NCBI GenBank assembly: GCA_010094045.1
Contig: ML986630.1
Coordinates: 45,479 to 80,448, forward strand
Source of the DNA: Lojkania enalia
Lineage: Eukaryota; Ascomycota; Dothideomycetes; Pleosporales
Direction: 5' to 3'
Length of the DNA stretch: 34,970 nucleotides
Both the position numbers and the translations under genes were made by a program. Numbering within the stretch: position 1 is the stretch's first letter; every line of letters starts with the position of its first letter. Shown in pieces: positions 10,780 to 23,527 of the stretch. The notes under the pieces are model-generated. The model saw nothing but the letters and a program-made list of their open reading frames with translations. It did no database searches and was not told where the DNA came from.

Positions 10780-13700
10780 GTCTTATTTATTTGGGTTTCT
10801 AGTATAGTAATCTTCTACGGCAGTTATCTTAGTAAAATTACTAGCTGGGTACTATTCTAGGTTGTAATAGCCAGTCTACTTAACTAGGTATTTATACTAG
10901 CGTTTCTATTAGTTGTAGTAGAGGTCTTCTATTCGCTTAACGAGGTATTCTAGTTCTCTATTAATCTCGATAGGTTTAGGGTTATATACTTATTAACTAG
11001 GCAAGTAGTTAGATAACTTAGGTGCTAGCTGTAATAGCGATATATAGAATATAAGATGTATTTTAGCCGATTCGGGTAGCTTTAGTTTATAAGCGTATAA
11101 GAACACCTTCGCGATAACCTTATAGGAGCCTATATTCTTCTAGTTAAGCTTTTTCAACGGTCTTCGTATACGTATATTTCTAGCGTCTAGCTAGACTAGA
11201 TTACTAATCTAATAGTTAGAGGCTAGTACGCGCTTGCGGTTAGCGTACTTTTATTAGAATACTTATACCTAAGTAAGTTCTTCTCTAATATACTCTATAA
11301 TATCCTTTATCTTATTAACTAGTCTATTAGCTTTCTAAGCTATTAGGGACTATTTTAGCAGTTAGTAGATTTCTATAAGCGGCTTAAAGCCTATTTAAAG
11401 GTGCTAGCTAAAGTAGACTAGAAACAGGGAGACTTTTATTAATTTAGATACTATATTATTCGCTTTAAACTATGCTGTTAGTAGCTATTTAACCTAGTTA
11501 TCTTATTTATAGCTAGTATAGGCTCGGAGAACTTATTCTATTATTATATTAGCGTTCTCTATCTAACTATTAGTTTTTAGATAGAAGCTAGTTAATATAC
11601 GCGTGTTAATTTATAGCTGTTTATAGAGCTCTTAGTAGAAGGTAGAAATAAACTATATCCTATAGTCAGATATAATAGTACGTAGCAGTCTATAGTAAAC
11701 TTATATATAGTAATAGAATAGTTAGATAATATTAGAAGCTTCGATTCTTATATATAGTATTAGGTATCTATACTTATTAAGCTTATTAACTACTACTATA
11801 ATATTTATACAACCTTCTAATTCTAGTAGATTAGTTATAAAATCTATAGAGATATCTTAAAACCTTCGTTTAGGTATAGGTAATAGTTTTAGTAATCTAT
11901 AGTACTTCTCTCTAAAAGTCTTACTTCTTCAATATATATAATAATAGCCTATATATTATCGTACTAAGTCGAATATCTTTAACTAATAGTATTTATACTG
12001 GAGTAGTTCTAAAGTCTTTTCTTAACTAGGGTATCTGCTAGACAGCGAGTTATAGATAGTTTATAATAGCTTAAGCTTTAGCTTATTATAGTCTAGTATT
12101 ATAAGTCGATTTTAATAGTATAGTTAGTTATTACGCTCTTTACAATTAGCTAGAGTTAGAAGCTTAGATTAATAGGCTCCTTCTCTTAGTAGCTTTAGGG
12201 TATCTTAGATTAGATTATTGTTCGGGTATTCTTCGTCGATAATCTTTATAATCGATTAGCTTACTTCTATCTATTAGAATAGTTTAGGACGAAGTAATAT
12301 TTGTTAATAACCTCTACGGGCCTCTTCTTATATAGGCTCGTCCTATAACCTTTAAGTTAAAGTATTAGGCTTCTCTCTAAATTTTCTAGGTCGGTATATA
12401 ATATTAAAGTTAAACCTTAATAGATATTCTAACTAATAGGCCTATTAGTAGCTTAGCTGCTTTATTATTATAAAGTACTATAGGTTCTTATAATCGCTTA
12501 GTACTTCTATAGAAAATACTGCGCCTTCTAATTCGGGCCTCTATTATTTAAAATATTAGATAATCGCGAGTAGTTCCTTATTATATATTTTATAGTTGTT
12601 TTTAGCAGGATTTATACGCTTAGAGAAGTAGGTAACAGGTTTTAGTTTACCGTTAGGACCTCTCTAGGACAGCACGCTAGCTGTTATAAAGTTAGACGCG
12701 TTAGCTTCTACTACTATTAGCAGCTTAGAGTTAAAGTATTAGAGAATTAATATAGAGATAAAGGTATCCTTTAAGTAGTCGAAAGAATATTAATAGCTAT
12801 TATTCTAGTCGAATCGAGTATTCTTCTTAGTTAGGGCTACTAAGGGGGAGACTTTTTATAAGAAGTTTCTAATAAATTGTTGGTAGAAGTTCGCGAAGCC
12901 TATAAAGACTCGAATATCTTTTATATTTTTAAAGTATTTCTAGTTAACAATTATCTCTACCTTCTTTAGGTCTATACGGATCCCTTCTATAATAATTATA
13001 TACCCTAGGTAGGTTACTTCTAACTAGTAGAACTTATACTTATCTATATTAAGCTGTAGACTATTCGCTCTTAAGGTTTTAAGAACTAGCTAGATACGTT
13101 ACTTATAATCCTTTAGATTCTTACTAAATATTAGGATATCGTTGATATAGGTAGTATAAAATATATTAAGGTATAGTCTTAGCATGTTATTTATAAAGTA
13201 CTAGAACATATTTAAAATATTAGCTAGGCTAAAGGGTATTACTAGGTATTTAAACAGCCCGTAGTATATATAAAAGGTAGTCTTCTATTTATCTCCCTTA
13301 GCAATCCTTAGCTTATTAAACGCGGCAATAATATCGAGTTTTATATAGTATTTAGCCTTACTAAGTTAGGCTAACATTTCTCAAATTAGTAGAATTGGGT
13401 ATTAGTTCTTAATAGTAATAGTATTTAGAGCTCTATAGTTTACGTAGAATTAGAAACTACTTTTAAATTTCTTTATAAAGATTATAAATATAGCTACTAG
13501 TAACAAGTTTGCTCTAATAAATCCCTTAGATAAGTTCTTATTAAGGTACTTCCTTAATACTTTTAACTCGTTCTAAAACATCTTATAAAGTAGACTAAAG
13601 CTAGTTTATTTACTATTTTCTAGTTTAATCTTATAATCGTATAGTTGTTATTTAAGCAGCTTATCTACATCCCTATATAAGAAAATAGATAACAGGTTAT

Positions 13701-15780
13701 AGTATTCTTTAGGCACTTTAGTAATAGGGTTAGTATATACCTTTAGAGCTAGAGCCTTATTAATATTAGCTATTAATACAGCGAAGATTTTATAGTTAGA
13801 TTATTAGGAGAGTTAAACTAGTAGTATAGCGCCTATATAGTATATATCTAGCTATAGTATAGACTTTAGGTATTTAGGCTTAAATAGGTCCTTTTAACTA
13901 TAATCTTTATCTAAAGTTAGATTGGTTTTAGTTTTAGGTTCTTTTAACTAGTATAGTATTTTAAGCAGCTAATAATTATATCGGGTATAGCTTAATAGGT
14001 AGAGTTTTAAATAGTACTATCTAGGCTTTAAGCTATATAAGGGTTATAAATTAGTTATTTTAAGATCTTCTTTTATATTAGGTTCGGGTAGTTTATAGTT
14101 TTTAATAACCGTTTAAGTAGCCTATTAGTAGATAGTAGTACTAGTAGATTATAAGTATTAAGTTAGGTATTAGTTAGTAGTAAAGACTAGCTGTTTATTC
14201 TTATAGTCTAGGTTTATATAATACTTATATATCTATAGCTATTCTAGAATTAACTAGTATTTTCCTAGTATAATTATATAGAAATATACTATCTCTAAAT
14301 AGTTTAGGTATTAGAGGGTTAGAGTAACTAAGTAGAAGATAGTCCCCCTATAGAGAACTTCTCTATTAAAGCCGGTTAGGTATAAATTATATAGAAGTTA
14401 TATCTTTTAGAGTTTTAGAGTATATATAAGGTCTCTATAGATATAACTATAACTAATAGCCCTAGTATTAATAAGAATATTAATATCTTACTAGACTAGA
14501 TCTTAATAGATTAAGAAAGGAGCTAGGATTTAGTAGTTCTATAACTATTTCTATAGAAGCTGGTTCTATAGATATATAAAAATTCGGTATAAGCGCAGTT
14601 TTAAAAAGTAACTTACTTCTAAAATAGACCTTTTAATAATATTCTAGTCGGCGAGGCTAGCTATATTTAGGAGTAAAAGTAATAGTCTTATCTATAAGAT
14701 AATAAGCGTGTTAAGGATCGGTTGGAGAATTAGTCGGAGGATTAAGAGTAGAACCTATAAGGTATAGTAAGGCTCTAAGACCCTTAACAGATTAATAGTA
14801 GAGGGGTGCTATATTCTAGCAAAATATATCCCTTACTACTATACTTATAACAGTATCTTTTATAGCGGCGTCTTTCTTATTTATTAGAGCCTACAGGTAT
14901 ATAACTAAAAGTATTAAATTCTATAACATTTAGGTCCTTCTAATAAGTAGTATAATACTTCGATTATTTGCGGTAGTTGCCGGGCAGATAATATAGGTTA
15001 ATATTATATAGGGAAATTAGGTTAGCGTAGTCGTTTAGGGTGCTAGATATTATAATACTAATTATAGTACGGCAGAGCTTATTAGAGAGAGAACGTTGGA
15101 GATATATAATTTATCCGATCTTATTTAGTTCAGTATCTACAATCAGGCGTTAGAATTTAGTAAAGTAAGTAGGGAACCTACTTCGGCCTTATTTTAAGGT
15201 CTCTAGTTTACTCTATACTATAGTCTCCTTATTTCAGTTACTATAGGTAGATTTTAAGAAAGCGACTAAGCTGTCTATAGAGTTAATACCCTTATCTATT
15301 AATAGGTTAACTAATATTACTGGATCTTATTCTAGGCGGAAATAGGTATATAGAAGGCGGGTACGTTCGGTTAGGTATTAGTTAGCGTTTCCTTCTAGTT
15401 TATAGCGGAGCTTTCTAACAAAGTATAAAAGCTCTAAGCATTTACTAGAAAATATTAGAGGGTTAAGTAAGCGGTTAAAATAGAAATACGGGTTATACGT
15501 AGTTTTAGGCGGATTAGAGGTTAATACAGGCATCTATTTAGAAGCTAGGGTTATAGGCTAAGTCGGGCTAAGGGTGGGTAATAGTTCTATTACTATTAAT
15601 ATACTAGTAGCTAGTAAAGGGGTAGCTATTTAGCAGCTACTAAATTCCCTTTATATCACTTTAAGGTCTAACTTATAGCGGTTCTCTTAGGTTACTAAGA
15701 CTTCTACTAGCATCTTGTTCTTCTACTATAAAGAGTCCAGCTTACCTTAAATCTCTTTAAGTATATTAACGAGCGCGTTC
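10780..15780 (-). pseudogene. Gypsy C gag-pol relic with chromodomain
   Basis: Minus-strand frame, from high to low coordinate: gag-like region (about 15780-14800); a protease-like stretch (about 14600-14000); RT around 13600-12850 with FKYLVIPFSLANILNMFQ near 13200-13250, YIND at 13138-13149 (usual YLDD/YVDD) and FIGFANFYQQFIRNF near 12860-12910; RNase H near 12800-12450 (VVEANASNFITASVLSQ, KNYKIYNKELLAI). The integrase follows near 12100-11400 with DISIDFI, TIISDYRIQFISTFY and TNSQIENANIIIEQ covering its three acidic positions. A chromodomain lies at about 10990-10800 (YKYLVKxTGYYNLEQYPASNFTKI). Chromodomains in this class (chromoviruses) direct insertion into heterochromatin. Many stops; inactive. 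Confidence 0.82.
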
Positions 15781-15817
15781 TCGTCTATAATATATAATAG
15801 TAGATAATATAATATAA

Positions 15818-16092
15818 TATTATAGACGCTTATATATAGTTAGTTAATCGTACTTTAGGTAGTTAACTCTATTACTACGTGCTATATATAAATATCTATA
15901 TTATATAGGTTTTTATAGAAGCTAGGTCTATACTACTATATAGGCTAGCTGGATCGGCGAAACCTTCCTCTATCGTAGTTAAGATAAGTCGGTTATATTC
16001 TAGCTAGCAGCTAATAGTTGTCGCTAGCAGCCGGTTCGGGTATTATAGTAAGGGTAGTATAGGTGCAGAGGTGTTGCGGTATTACCGTAATA
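15818..16092 (-). repeat. Gypsy C 5' LTR (275 bp)
   Basis: Direct repeat of 9936-10238. This copy keeps more CA/CG content (gtgcagaggtgttgcggtattaccg near 16060-16088) than the other, so the two LTRs were mutated to different degrees. Followed at 16093-16097 by the right TTAAC duplicate. A primer-binding site is not recognisable next to it. Confidence 0.85.
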
Positions 16093-17060
16093 TTAACCGG
16101 TTAACTAAAATAACCTATTATATCTCTACTATCTCTATATAGACTATAGAAGACCTAATATAGGTCTAGATGCGCGATATTATCCGACTATATAATATTC
16201 TAAAGTTAGTAATATCTAACTATAGTATTCTAATAAAGTTAAAATCTTAGAAGACCTTTTACTATTATTTAGTATTTTAGCGAGGTTTTAGTTTAGCCTA
16301 TTACCTAAAGACTAATAGGCTAATAGAAAGATAAAACTAGACGTTTAAGTAGTATTTATATTATTTCTACCACTTAAAGTAAGATGATTAAATAGTTTAA
16401 CTATTTATAGTAGAGTTTATATATAATAATAGTACTTATATAACTACTACTATCTTACCTTTTTACGTTTACTATAGTACAGATCCTTAAAGGCCTAATT
16501 AGCTAGGCGAGCTTTTAAAAGAGGGAGAAGCTCCTTTAGTAAGAGGTATAGTAGCTAAAGTATTAGAATTATAAAGTAAATATAAAGCGAAGATTAGTAC
16601 TATAGTAGCTTATTAAAAGAAATATGTAGATAAGAAAAGAATGTACTTATCTCTAGTAGTAGGAGATAAAATACTAGTATTAAATTAATATATTAAGTTA
16701 ACCCGTCCTAAGAAGAAATTAGATTAAAAGTATTTTAAACCTAGTATAGTAATAAAAGTTATAATATCTATAATCTACTAGATTAACCTTTTAAAATTAG
16801 ATAGTATCTATCCGGTATTTTATATATCTTTACTAGAGCTATATAATCTAAAAGAGTCTATTTAAAGTCTAGATAGCTTAATATAAAATACTTAATATTA
16901 ATTTAGAGATAATATATATAAAAATAATTATATTATTAAATAAAAGTAAAACTCTATTAGAGTATAAGAATACTTAATTAAATAGAAGAATTATCTAGAC
17001 TCTAAGAATAGTTAGGAACTAGGAGTAAATATTAGTACTAATACTCTATAAGTATTCTAG
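16093..17060 (+). pseudogene. Gypsy B integrase C-terminal half and chromodomain
   Basis: Resumes the integrase of Gypsy B after the Gypsy C insertion. Near 16200-16360 it reads KTFYYYLVFQRGFSLAYYLK and then TNRLIERQNQTFKQYLYYF, matching the second acidic motif region and the family block DGQTERxNQTLEQYLR with the final catalytic Glu. Near 16620-16830 comes KRMYLSLVVGDKILVLN and LDSIYPVFYISLLELY, the usual C-terminal GPF/SH3-like block of gypsy integrases. Near 16915-17050 IIKxKxNSIRVQEYLIKxKNYLDSKNSQELG is a chromodomain with mutated Trp codons. Inactive. Confidence 0.8.
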
Positions 17061-17642
17061 AAAAAGAAAGGTATTAAATTAAAGAGATTAAATAAACCTA
17101 TTAAAGACTGTAGATACTCTTTAAAAAAGAAGAATAATAGCTAAATTATTTTAAAGTATAACCTTTATATAAACTTTCTAGTTAATATAGCTACCTTTAT
17201 CTAGTTTTCCTTAAATTAAGATTTTTTATAAGTATTTAATAGCGCTAGTACTAGACTAAAGTTATATAAATAAGGTTTAGGAATAAGTATCTATAAAGTT
17301 AGCCTTATATATTAATATAGGTTCTTTAGTAATTATAAGAAGTAGTAATTCCTACTATTAATACTAGAAGAACTATATTATAGTATATTATAGACTAGAA
17401 TAGTATATAGGAGGCAGAAATATTATATTATTCTAAATATAGCGCTAATCTAGGCTATAAGATACTTAACCGAGGTATTATATCTATAGAAATGCTAGAG
17501 AACCTGTTAATATCTAAAAAAACTACTATCTACTAATATTTATATCTTACTACAACCTTTTCTCCTACTATAATTTAGTCGAGCCTTTTTAACAGGGTAA
17601 ATAGGCTAAAAACGTTAGTATAGAATAATATAGTATAATATA
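17061..17642 (+). other. Gypsy B 3' region, unassigned
   Basis: Downstream of the chromodomain. The plus strand stays fairly open (for example TRTVYRRQKYYIIPNIALIQ near 17390-17450), which may be residual coding or untranslated sequence of Gypsy B. I recognise no domain, polypurine tract or LTR here. It runs into the assembly gap. Confidence 0.4.
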
Positions 17643-18092
17643 NNNNNNNNNNNNNNNNNNNNNNNNNNNNNNNNNNNNNNNNNNNNNNNNNNNNNNNNNN
17701 NNNNNNNNNNNNNNNNNNNNNNNNNNNNNNNNNNNNNNNNNNNNNNNNNNNNNNNNNNNNNNNNNNNNNNNNNNNNNNNNNNNNNNNNNNNNNNNNNNNN
17801 NNNNNNNNNNNNNNNNNNNNNNNNNNNNNNNNNNNNNNNNNNNNNNNNNNNNNNNNNNNNNNNNNNNNNNNNNNNNNNNNNNNNNNNNNNNNNNNNNNNN
17901 NNNNNNNNNNNNNNNNNNNNNNNNNNNNNNNNNNNNNNNNNNNNNNNNNNNNNNNNNNNNNNNNNNNNNNNNNNNNNNNNNNNNNNNNNNNNNNNNNNNN
18001 NNNNNNNNNNNNNNNNNNNNNNNNNNNNNNNNNNNNNNNNNNNNNNNNNNNNNNNNNNNNNNNNNNNNNNNNNNNNNNNNNNNNNNNNNNNN
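17643..18092. other. Assembly gap (450 N)
   Basis: A run of N. Left of it is the 3' region of Gypsy B (plus strand); right of it is the middle of the integrase of Gypsy A copy 2 (minus strand). The missing 3' ends of both elements should lie here, so the true length may differ from 450. Confidence 0.99.
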
Positions 18093-21000
18093 TAGGCGAT
18101 TAATTACTACTATAATCTAATTATATCCGGACTTATCTATAGAAAAATCTTTAAAGTTAATATATAGATACTATATTAGTTAATTTAATATAGGAAGTAA
18201 GTAGATAAAACCTAGAGTTTAGGTTTATATTAGATAAACTTTATAGTATAGGATATAATTCTATATATATCGTTTATAAGTAGCTTTTATACCCTTCTAA
18301 TAGTACTTCTAGAATAATAACTAATAGGTTTTAGTAGCACTTAGGTATACGGAGGATACTTAGTTATAAGCCTCTTATATATGTTATATATAAAGGCCTG
18401 AATCTAATAGAATATATAAGCGATTATTATAGAAGAGTAGTCTATTCTCTATCTAATACTTATAGAGTAAAAGTATATATTCCTATATAAAGGAGGCTTA
18501 GTTTTCTTATAGTAATATATTAATCAACTCTAGAGAGTCTAATAATATAACCTACTCTTAACCTTTAATAATATTTAGTATAGCCGTTTAAGTTATTATT
18601 TAAATAATATAGGACTAGGCTAATTCAGTATTAATTTAGGGGTAAAGTTAATACGGTCTAAATAGGACTCTTAACTAGTTATTAGTTTAAGCTACTTTTA
18701 AGTTTTCTATATCTTATTCGCGATAACTGAGAATATCTACTCTAGTATTATTCTTATTTAGAGTATACTCGATTCGGAACTAATACTAAACTAATTCCTT
18801 AGTCTAATAAACTTAATAAGTATTAAGTACCTTTATAGTTATAAAATATTTAAGTAAGTAATAATTAGTATATACTAGAGTCCTAATAGCTACTAAAGTA
18901 AGTTTTACCCTCTATTACTTAAACGCAGTAATAATTGCGAATAGTTCTTTATTATAGATCTCCTAGTTTAGTTCTAAACTAAATAGAACCTTATTATAGA
19001 ATACTATAGGGTACTATTTTCTGTTAGGATATTTCTATAATAGTACTCCTGCAACTACTCTATTAGAGGTATTAGTTTCTATTTTTATTTCTAACGTAGA
19101 GTTAAAGTAGTAGAAAGTAGGTATACTTAATAGGGCTAACTTTAATTTCTTAAAGGTAATATCACATTTTAAAGTCTATACGAAAGGGGTTATAAAGCTC
19201 TATAGTACGATAATTAGCTTTACGACACGCGAGAATTCCGGTATAAACTATTAGTAGAATCTAGTAAAACCTAAGAAAGATTTCACACCTATTATAATAG
19301 TAGGTAGCTACTAGTTATATAGTACTTCTACCTTCTCTAGGTTAACCTTAAAGCCTTTATTTAAGAGGATATAACTAAAGTATTTAGTTTAGGTAATATA
19401 GAATTTACTCTTCTTAATATCAACTTATAACCCTACTTAACGTAATCTCTTAAGAACTTTCTTAACGTAGATAGCATATATCACCTTATCTTTAGAGTAG
19501 ATAAAAATATTATCTAGGTAAGTAATATAGAAGTTATTCAGGTAGTCGATTAGTATATTATTTATATAGCGCTAGTAAGTTACTAGACTATTATATAATT
19601 TAAAAGGTAGAACTTTATACTTATAGGTTCTATATTAAGTCTAAAAGGTAGTATATTCTTTAAAACTAAGGTTTATTCTAATCTTATTAAAGGCTGCGCG
19701 AATATTAAACTTAGTAAAGATTACTACTTTAGTAGGCCTAGATAAAAATTTATCTATATATAATATTAGATATATATTTTTATAGGTAAGAGTATTAAGT
19801 TTATAATAATCTACATAAATATATAGGTCGCTATTAGATTTACAAACATAAAGGATTAGAAATATAAAAGAGCTCCAACTCTACTTAATATACCTATACC
19901 GTAGATTATCTATAATATACTTTTTAGTTGCCTCTAGCTCTTTAATATTCTACTTATATAACAGGCTGTAACTATTAGGAAGGGGTTCTATAAGGATAAT
20001 TTTATAATTATAAGGGTAGTATTCTAGTAATTAATAAGCTATAGTTTTACTAAATATATTCTAATATCTATAGTATTTAGATAGTAATTAGAGATTTACT
20101 AGTACTTTATTTTCAGTCTTATCTTCTAGCTCTAGGGCTTACTTATCTTTAATCAGCCGCTCGATTTCGTATAGAGACATAGAGAAAAACTCATTCTCTT
20201 TCCTCTTTATATTAAAGTAGAAAGTATTAGCTAAGATAAGAGTAATAATAGGAGAATAGACTTTCTTCGGATCGGGTTTAAACTTTATTATATATAGGCG
20301 TATAAGAGCTCTAAGCTTATTTAAACTATAAGCTATAAAAGACTAATATAGTTTTAACAGTTTTAGTAGACCCTTAATATAATAGATAGTCGGACTATAG
20401 AACTACTAATACTAGTCCTTTTCCTATAGAGCATCGCGTTACTAGATATCTAGCTCTATCTTCTTATTACGTGCTAGTTAAGTTAATTATATAAGAAGAG
20501 GAGGTAAAGAATTATAAGTAGTAGGATACTTAGAGGGCTATATAATCCGATTCTTATCCGTATCTAGCTGGAGTTGAAAATAATATAACTATTTAATACT
20601 AATAATATAATCCTAAGTATTTAGATCTATAATAATAAATAGATAGTTTTAGATAGTTCTCCTATTAATTTATAGGTGTAAGTAAATATACTAATTAACT
20701 AGAGTTTAGATTCGGTTCTAAAAACCTTTAATAGTAATTTTAAAGGGTAAGTACTATATTAATATATATAAGGCTTAGAAGAGCGATCTAGCTACTATAA
20801 AATTAAGGAATAGGAAACCTTAGACGCCTATATTAATAAGGGCGTTTAGTTATATACTAACGCTTTTTAAATATAGAATAGTAGGGATTTAGAAGTACTT
20901 TCTTCTAAATAAATATAATAAATTAATATTTAATAAATTATACTTACTTAAACCTAAGATAGAAAGTTTTCTTAAGTATCTCTATTTCCTACCTAAAAAC

Positions 21001-22010
21001 TATTTAGGTGGTACTTATTTACGTCTAGGAACTTTTCTTCCTTAATCTCTTCTTATTTAACCTCTATTTCTTATACTCTAAAAACTATACATTTATTTAT
21101 AAAGTATCCTAGTTTACTATAATTATAGTAATTACCTAGAATCGTATATCTTTTAGGTGCGAGAATCTTACTAGATAGTTAGAAAGCGATTATAATAAAA
21201 TAAGGTATTAATACTAGAGTAGATTAGGGTAGTATTAGATTATAGGTTACCTTAAATAAACTTTTAAAAGCCTTCTAGTACTAATCTAAATTTATTTTAG
21301 CTATAACCTATAAGCTAATAGTTCGTTCTAGAAGGTTAGAAATACTTCTCCTTTCTATATCGTAGGCTGTTAAGTAGGTAACTATAGTATTAAAGAAGCC
21401 TTTCTATATAAGCTTAAAGCTAAGATTTAATATCTTTAAACTGGGGAGAATTTTATCCTATAAGTAGAAGAACTACTTAGATTAGGGTACGGATCCTCTA
21501 ATAGCTGTATTAATAAAGCGAGCTTTAAAAGTTAAGAACACTTCTCCCTTATTTATCTTTAGGACCTAAAACGTCTATTACGCCTCTATCTCTTTATTAC
21601 CTATAATAAAATATAATTATAGAAGTAAAATTATTTCTTTAGTATTCTTAAACTAATACTAGTCTGATTTAGCTAGGTATTTTAGCTCTAGATACTCTTT
21701 CGCAGTACTAGAGGTATATCTCTATACTAATACTATATATATATACTCTATCTAATAGTAATCTATATTAATCTTAAGTTAGTCTAGGATTAAAACTCGC
21801 TATTATTTAAATATAGATTTATTACTATCTATAAGACTTTTAATCTTAGACGTATATTTAGTAAAGTAGGTTTAAAGGGGCTTAAGAGTAGTTAAAAGGT
21901 TTCTTACTAGAGGAGTTATAAAAGTTTCCTAGTATATTATTAGTTCTAATTCGGTGGTTTATAGAAGTTAATTAGAACTAATAGTTCTCTATTATATTAA
22001 GCATGCGATC
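18093..22010 (-). pseudogene. Gypsy A gag-pol relic, copy 2
   Basis: Minus strand. Gag-like frame from about 22010 (KINKGEVFLTFKARF and YDIERRSISNLLERT in the 21550-21350 range). The zinc knuckle at 21130-21089 reads Y-x2-Y-x4-Y-x4-C, so three of the four zinc ligands became Tyr. RT near 19900-19450 with YLDN at 19520-19509 (usual YLDD). RNase H follows near 19100-18850. The integrase core begins near 18200 and is interrupted by the gap. Many stop codons of the RIP type. Confidence 0.8.
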
Positions 22011-22825
22011 TCCTCCTATAAAATTATAATTTATTCCTTAAGGGTTAGTTTACTCTAATTTCCCTCTAAATTAGATAGGTTCTTTATTATAGGCTCTATA
22101 AAGAGGGGTCCGCCTATTATAAGGCCCCCTATAAGAGGTAATAGTTATTCTATACGCGTAGATAGAAGTTTACTCTTACTATAACTTATATATATATTAA
22201 TTCTAGTATAGAAATTAGAAGGTAAATTATAGTTAGATATTAGCAGTTACCTCCGATTCTAATAGATTATTAGTAGTCTTTAAGTTTCTATCTAGACGTA
22301 CTCTACGCGGCTTTTCTAAAAGCAATCCTAATTATAGAGGATAAGAAGTTCTAAACCTAAAGACTTTAGTTAATAGAAGGTTTCTAAAATCCTATCTAGG
22401 TAACTAAATAATTTAATATAATAGTATATAAGTATTATAACCTAAACTAAATTAAGTATATTTTAAACTTAGACGTATTTAAATAAACAATTAATACGAT
22501 ATTATTAAAGAGGCTGTTACTAATAGTATTAAGTTTTTCTATATAATATAATAGTATAGGTAAGATAATAGATCTAAATATAGTATAAATCTACTTAGAG
22601 GTATATAGAAGTATATAGGGGATTAGGGACCTAAGAATTCTATTAACACCTATAGGCCTTGTACGAAAGGATATAGAAGAACTACTAAGCTACTTATAAG
22701 GGAGTATACAACTATATACGGAAGGGAAAAGGGGTAGAACCGGGGGTAAGATAAGATAAGTAAAAAGCTTTAGAATAAAGTTATATATAAAGCTTTTTAT
22801 AGAACGATTTCTTTATATTATTACA
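18093..22825 (-). mobile_element. Gypsy A copy 2, 5' LTR through integrase, minus strand
   Basis: Collinear, in inverted orientation, with copy 3 (27362 to about 33945, leaving out its nested transposon). Starts on the minus strand at 22825 (tgtaataatata), the same terminus as copies 1 and 3. The LTR/leader runs to about 22010, gag follows, then a zinc knuckle (21130-21089), protease region, RT, RNase H and the start of integrase, which is cut by the gap at 18093. The bases after its terminus (22826 on) belong to the AT-rich hAT-bounded segment, so this copy was probably inserted there. Confidence 0.82.
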
Positions 22826-23527
22826 ATTTATTTTTAAAGTATTAATATTCTTTAATTTTTTTATAGTAGATATTAATATTAATATTATATTAATTTAAAA
22901 CTTTTTAAATAGACTATAGTAGTTAGTTATTTAATTATAAAAATTTAAAGCTTCTAATTATTCTAACTTTTAAAAATAATATCTATTTAAATAGCGTTTT
23001 TTAATATTATAATAATAGGATTAATAGAGTAGTAGATATATATAATTAATAAGATAGGTAGTATTAAATTAATAGAAGAGATAGGTTAAGCTAGATTTAT
23101 AACTATAAATAGAAAAGAATAGAAACTATATAAAGTAGTATAAATAAATATATTAATAGTATATTATAATATTTTCTTAACCTTTTAGTTAAAGTATAGT
23201 AGGGGAATATATAGTATATAAGACTATTTAGTTAAAAGTTATATAGTTAACTAAATATATAACTTAAATTTATATTATATATACTATATTTATATTATAT
23301 ACTAATTAATTAGATATAATATAGTAAATTTAAAAATACAATTATATAATAACTAATAAAACTTTAGTACTTATATAGATATAAACTATAAAGAGAGTTT
23401 ATAGGTAGCAAGCCTAACCGTCTACGGTAAAGGATACGATAAACGATAATATACGATTAATAAGATAAAATACCGATAAAAAACCGATAATCGTATAATT
23501 TCTATCGTTATATTGTTGACAACCCTA
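22826..23527. mobile_element. Fragment ending in a hAT-type terminus, very AT-rich
   Basis: The right end, 23515-23527, reads gttgacaacccta, the reverse complement of tagggttgtcaac. That matches the hAT-type terminus CAGGGTTGTCAAC with one C-to-T change. The next eight bases, tagccggg, would be the 8-bp target duplication typical of hAT. Inside, near 23430-23510, are repeated cgataa/accgata motifs of the kind found just inside hAT ends. The left end is missing, apparently because Gypsy A copy 2 was inserted. No transposase domain could be read in this stretch, one of the most TA-rich of the window. Confidence 0.55.

Larger units (their letters stand above)
9936..16092 (-). mobile_element. Gypsy C: full-length chromovirus nested in Gypsy B
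   Basis: A 6157-bp LTR retrotransposon on the minus strand, with LTRs at 15818-16092 (5') and 9936-10238 (3') and a perfect TTAAC duplication. The polypurine tract, read on the minus strand, is aaaaggggggtat just before the 3' LTR (10239-10252). Coding relics on the minus strand run from gag (about 15800 downward) through protease, RT, RNase H and integrase to a C-terminal chromodomain near 10800-10990. Inserted in the integrase of Gypsy B, so it is younger than Gypsy B. Both elements are RIP-degraded. Confidence 0.87.
5900..17642 (+). mobile_element. Gypsy B retrotransposon with chromodomain, split by Gypsy C
   Basis: A plus-strand Ty3/gypsy element in two blocks: about 5900-9935 and 16093-17642, separated by Gypsy C. 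The first block carries leader, gag with a mutated zinc knuckle (7218-7259), retropepsin-like segment (about 7400-7700), RT, RNase H and the first half of integrase. The second block resumes the integrase exactly at the duplicated TTAAC and ends with a chromodomain near 16900-17060. Its 5' LTR is not delimited, and its 3' end is lost in or before the assembly gap. It is inactive: stops and catalytic changes throughout. Confidence 0.82.

Noticed and set aside
21183..22825. The 1.64-kb repeat (three copies) as one very long LTR
   Set aside because: The inner half encodes gag and runs on into the zinc knuckle in copies 2 and 3. The apparent inner border in copy 1 is only a Copia insertion point.
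1..23527. Mitochondrial or centromeric DNA because of the very high AT content
   Set aside because: The AT richness is explained by CpA-to-TpA mutation of recognisable LTR and DNA transposons, and no mitochondrial gene is present. A pericentromeric location is possible but cannot be judged from this window.
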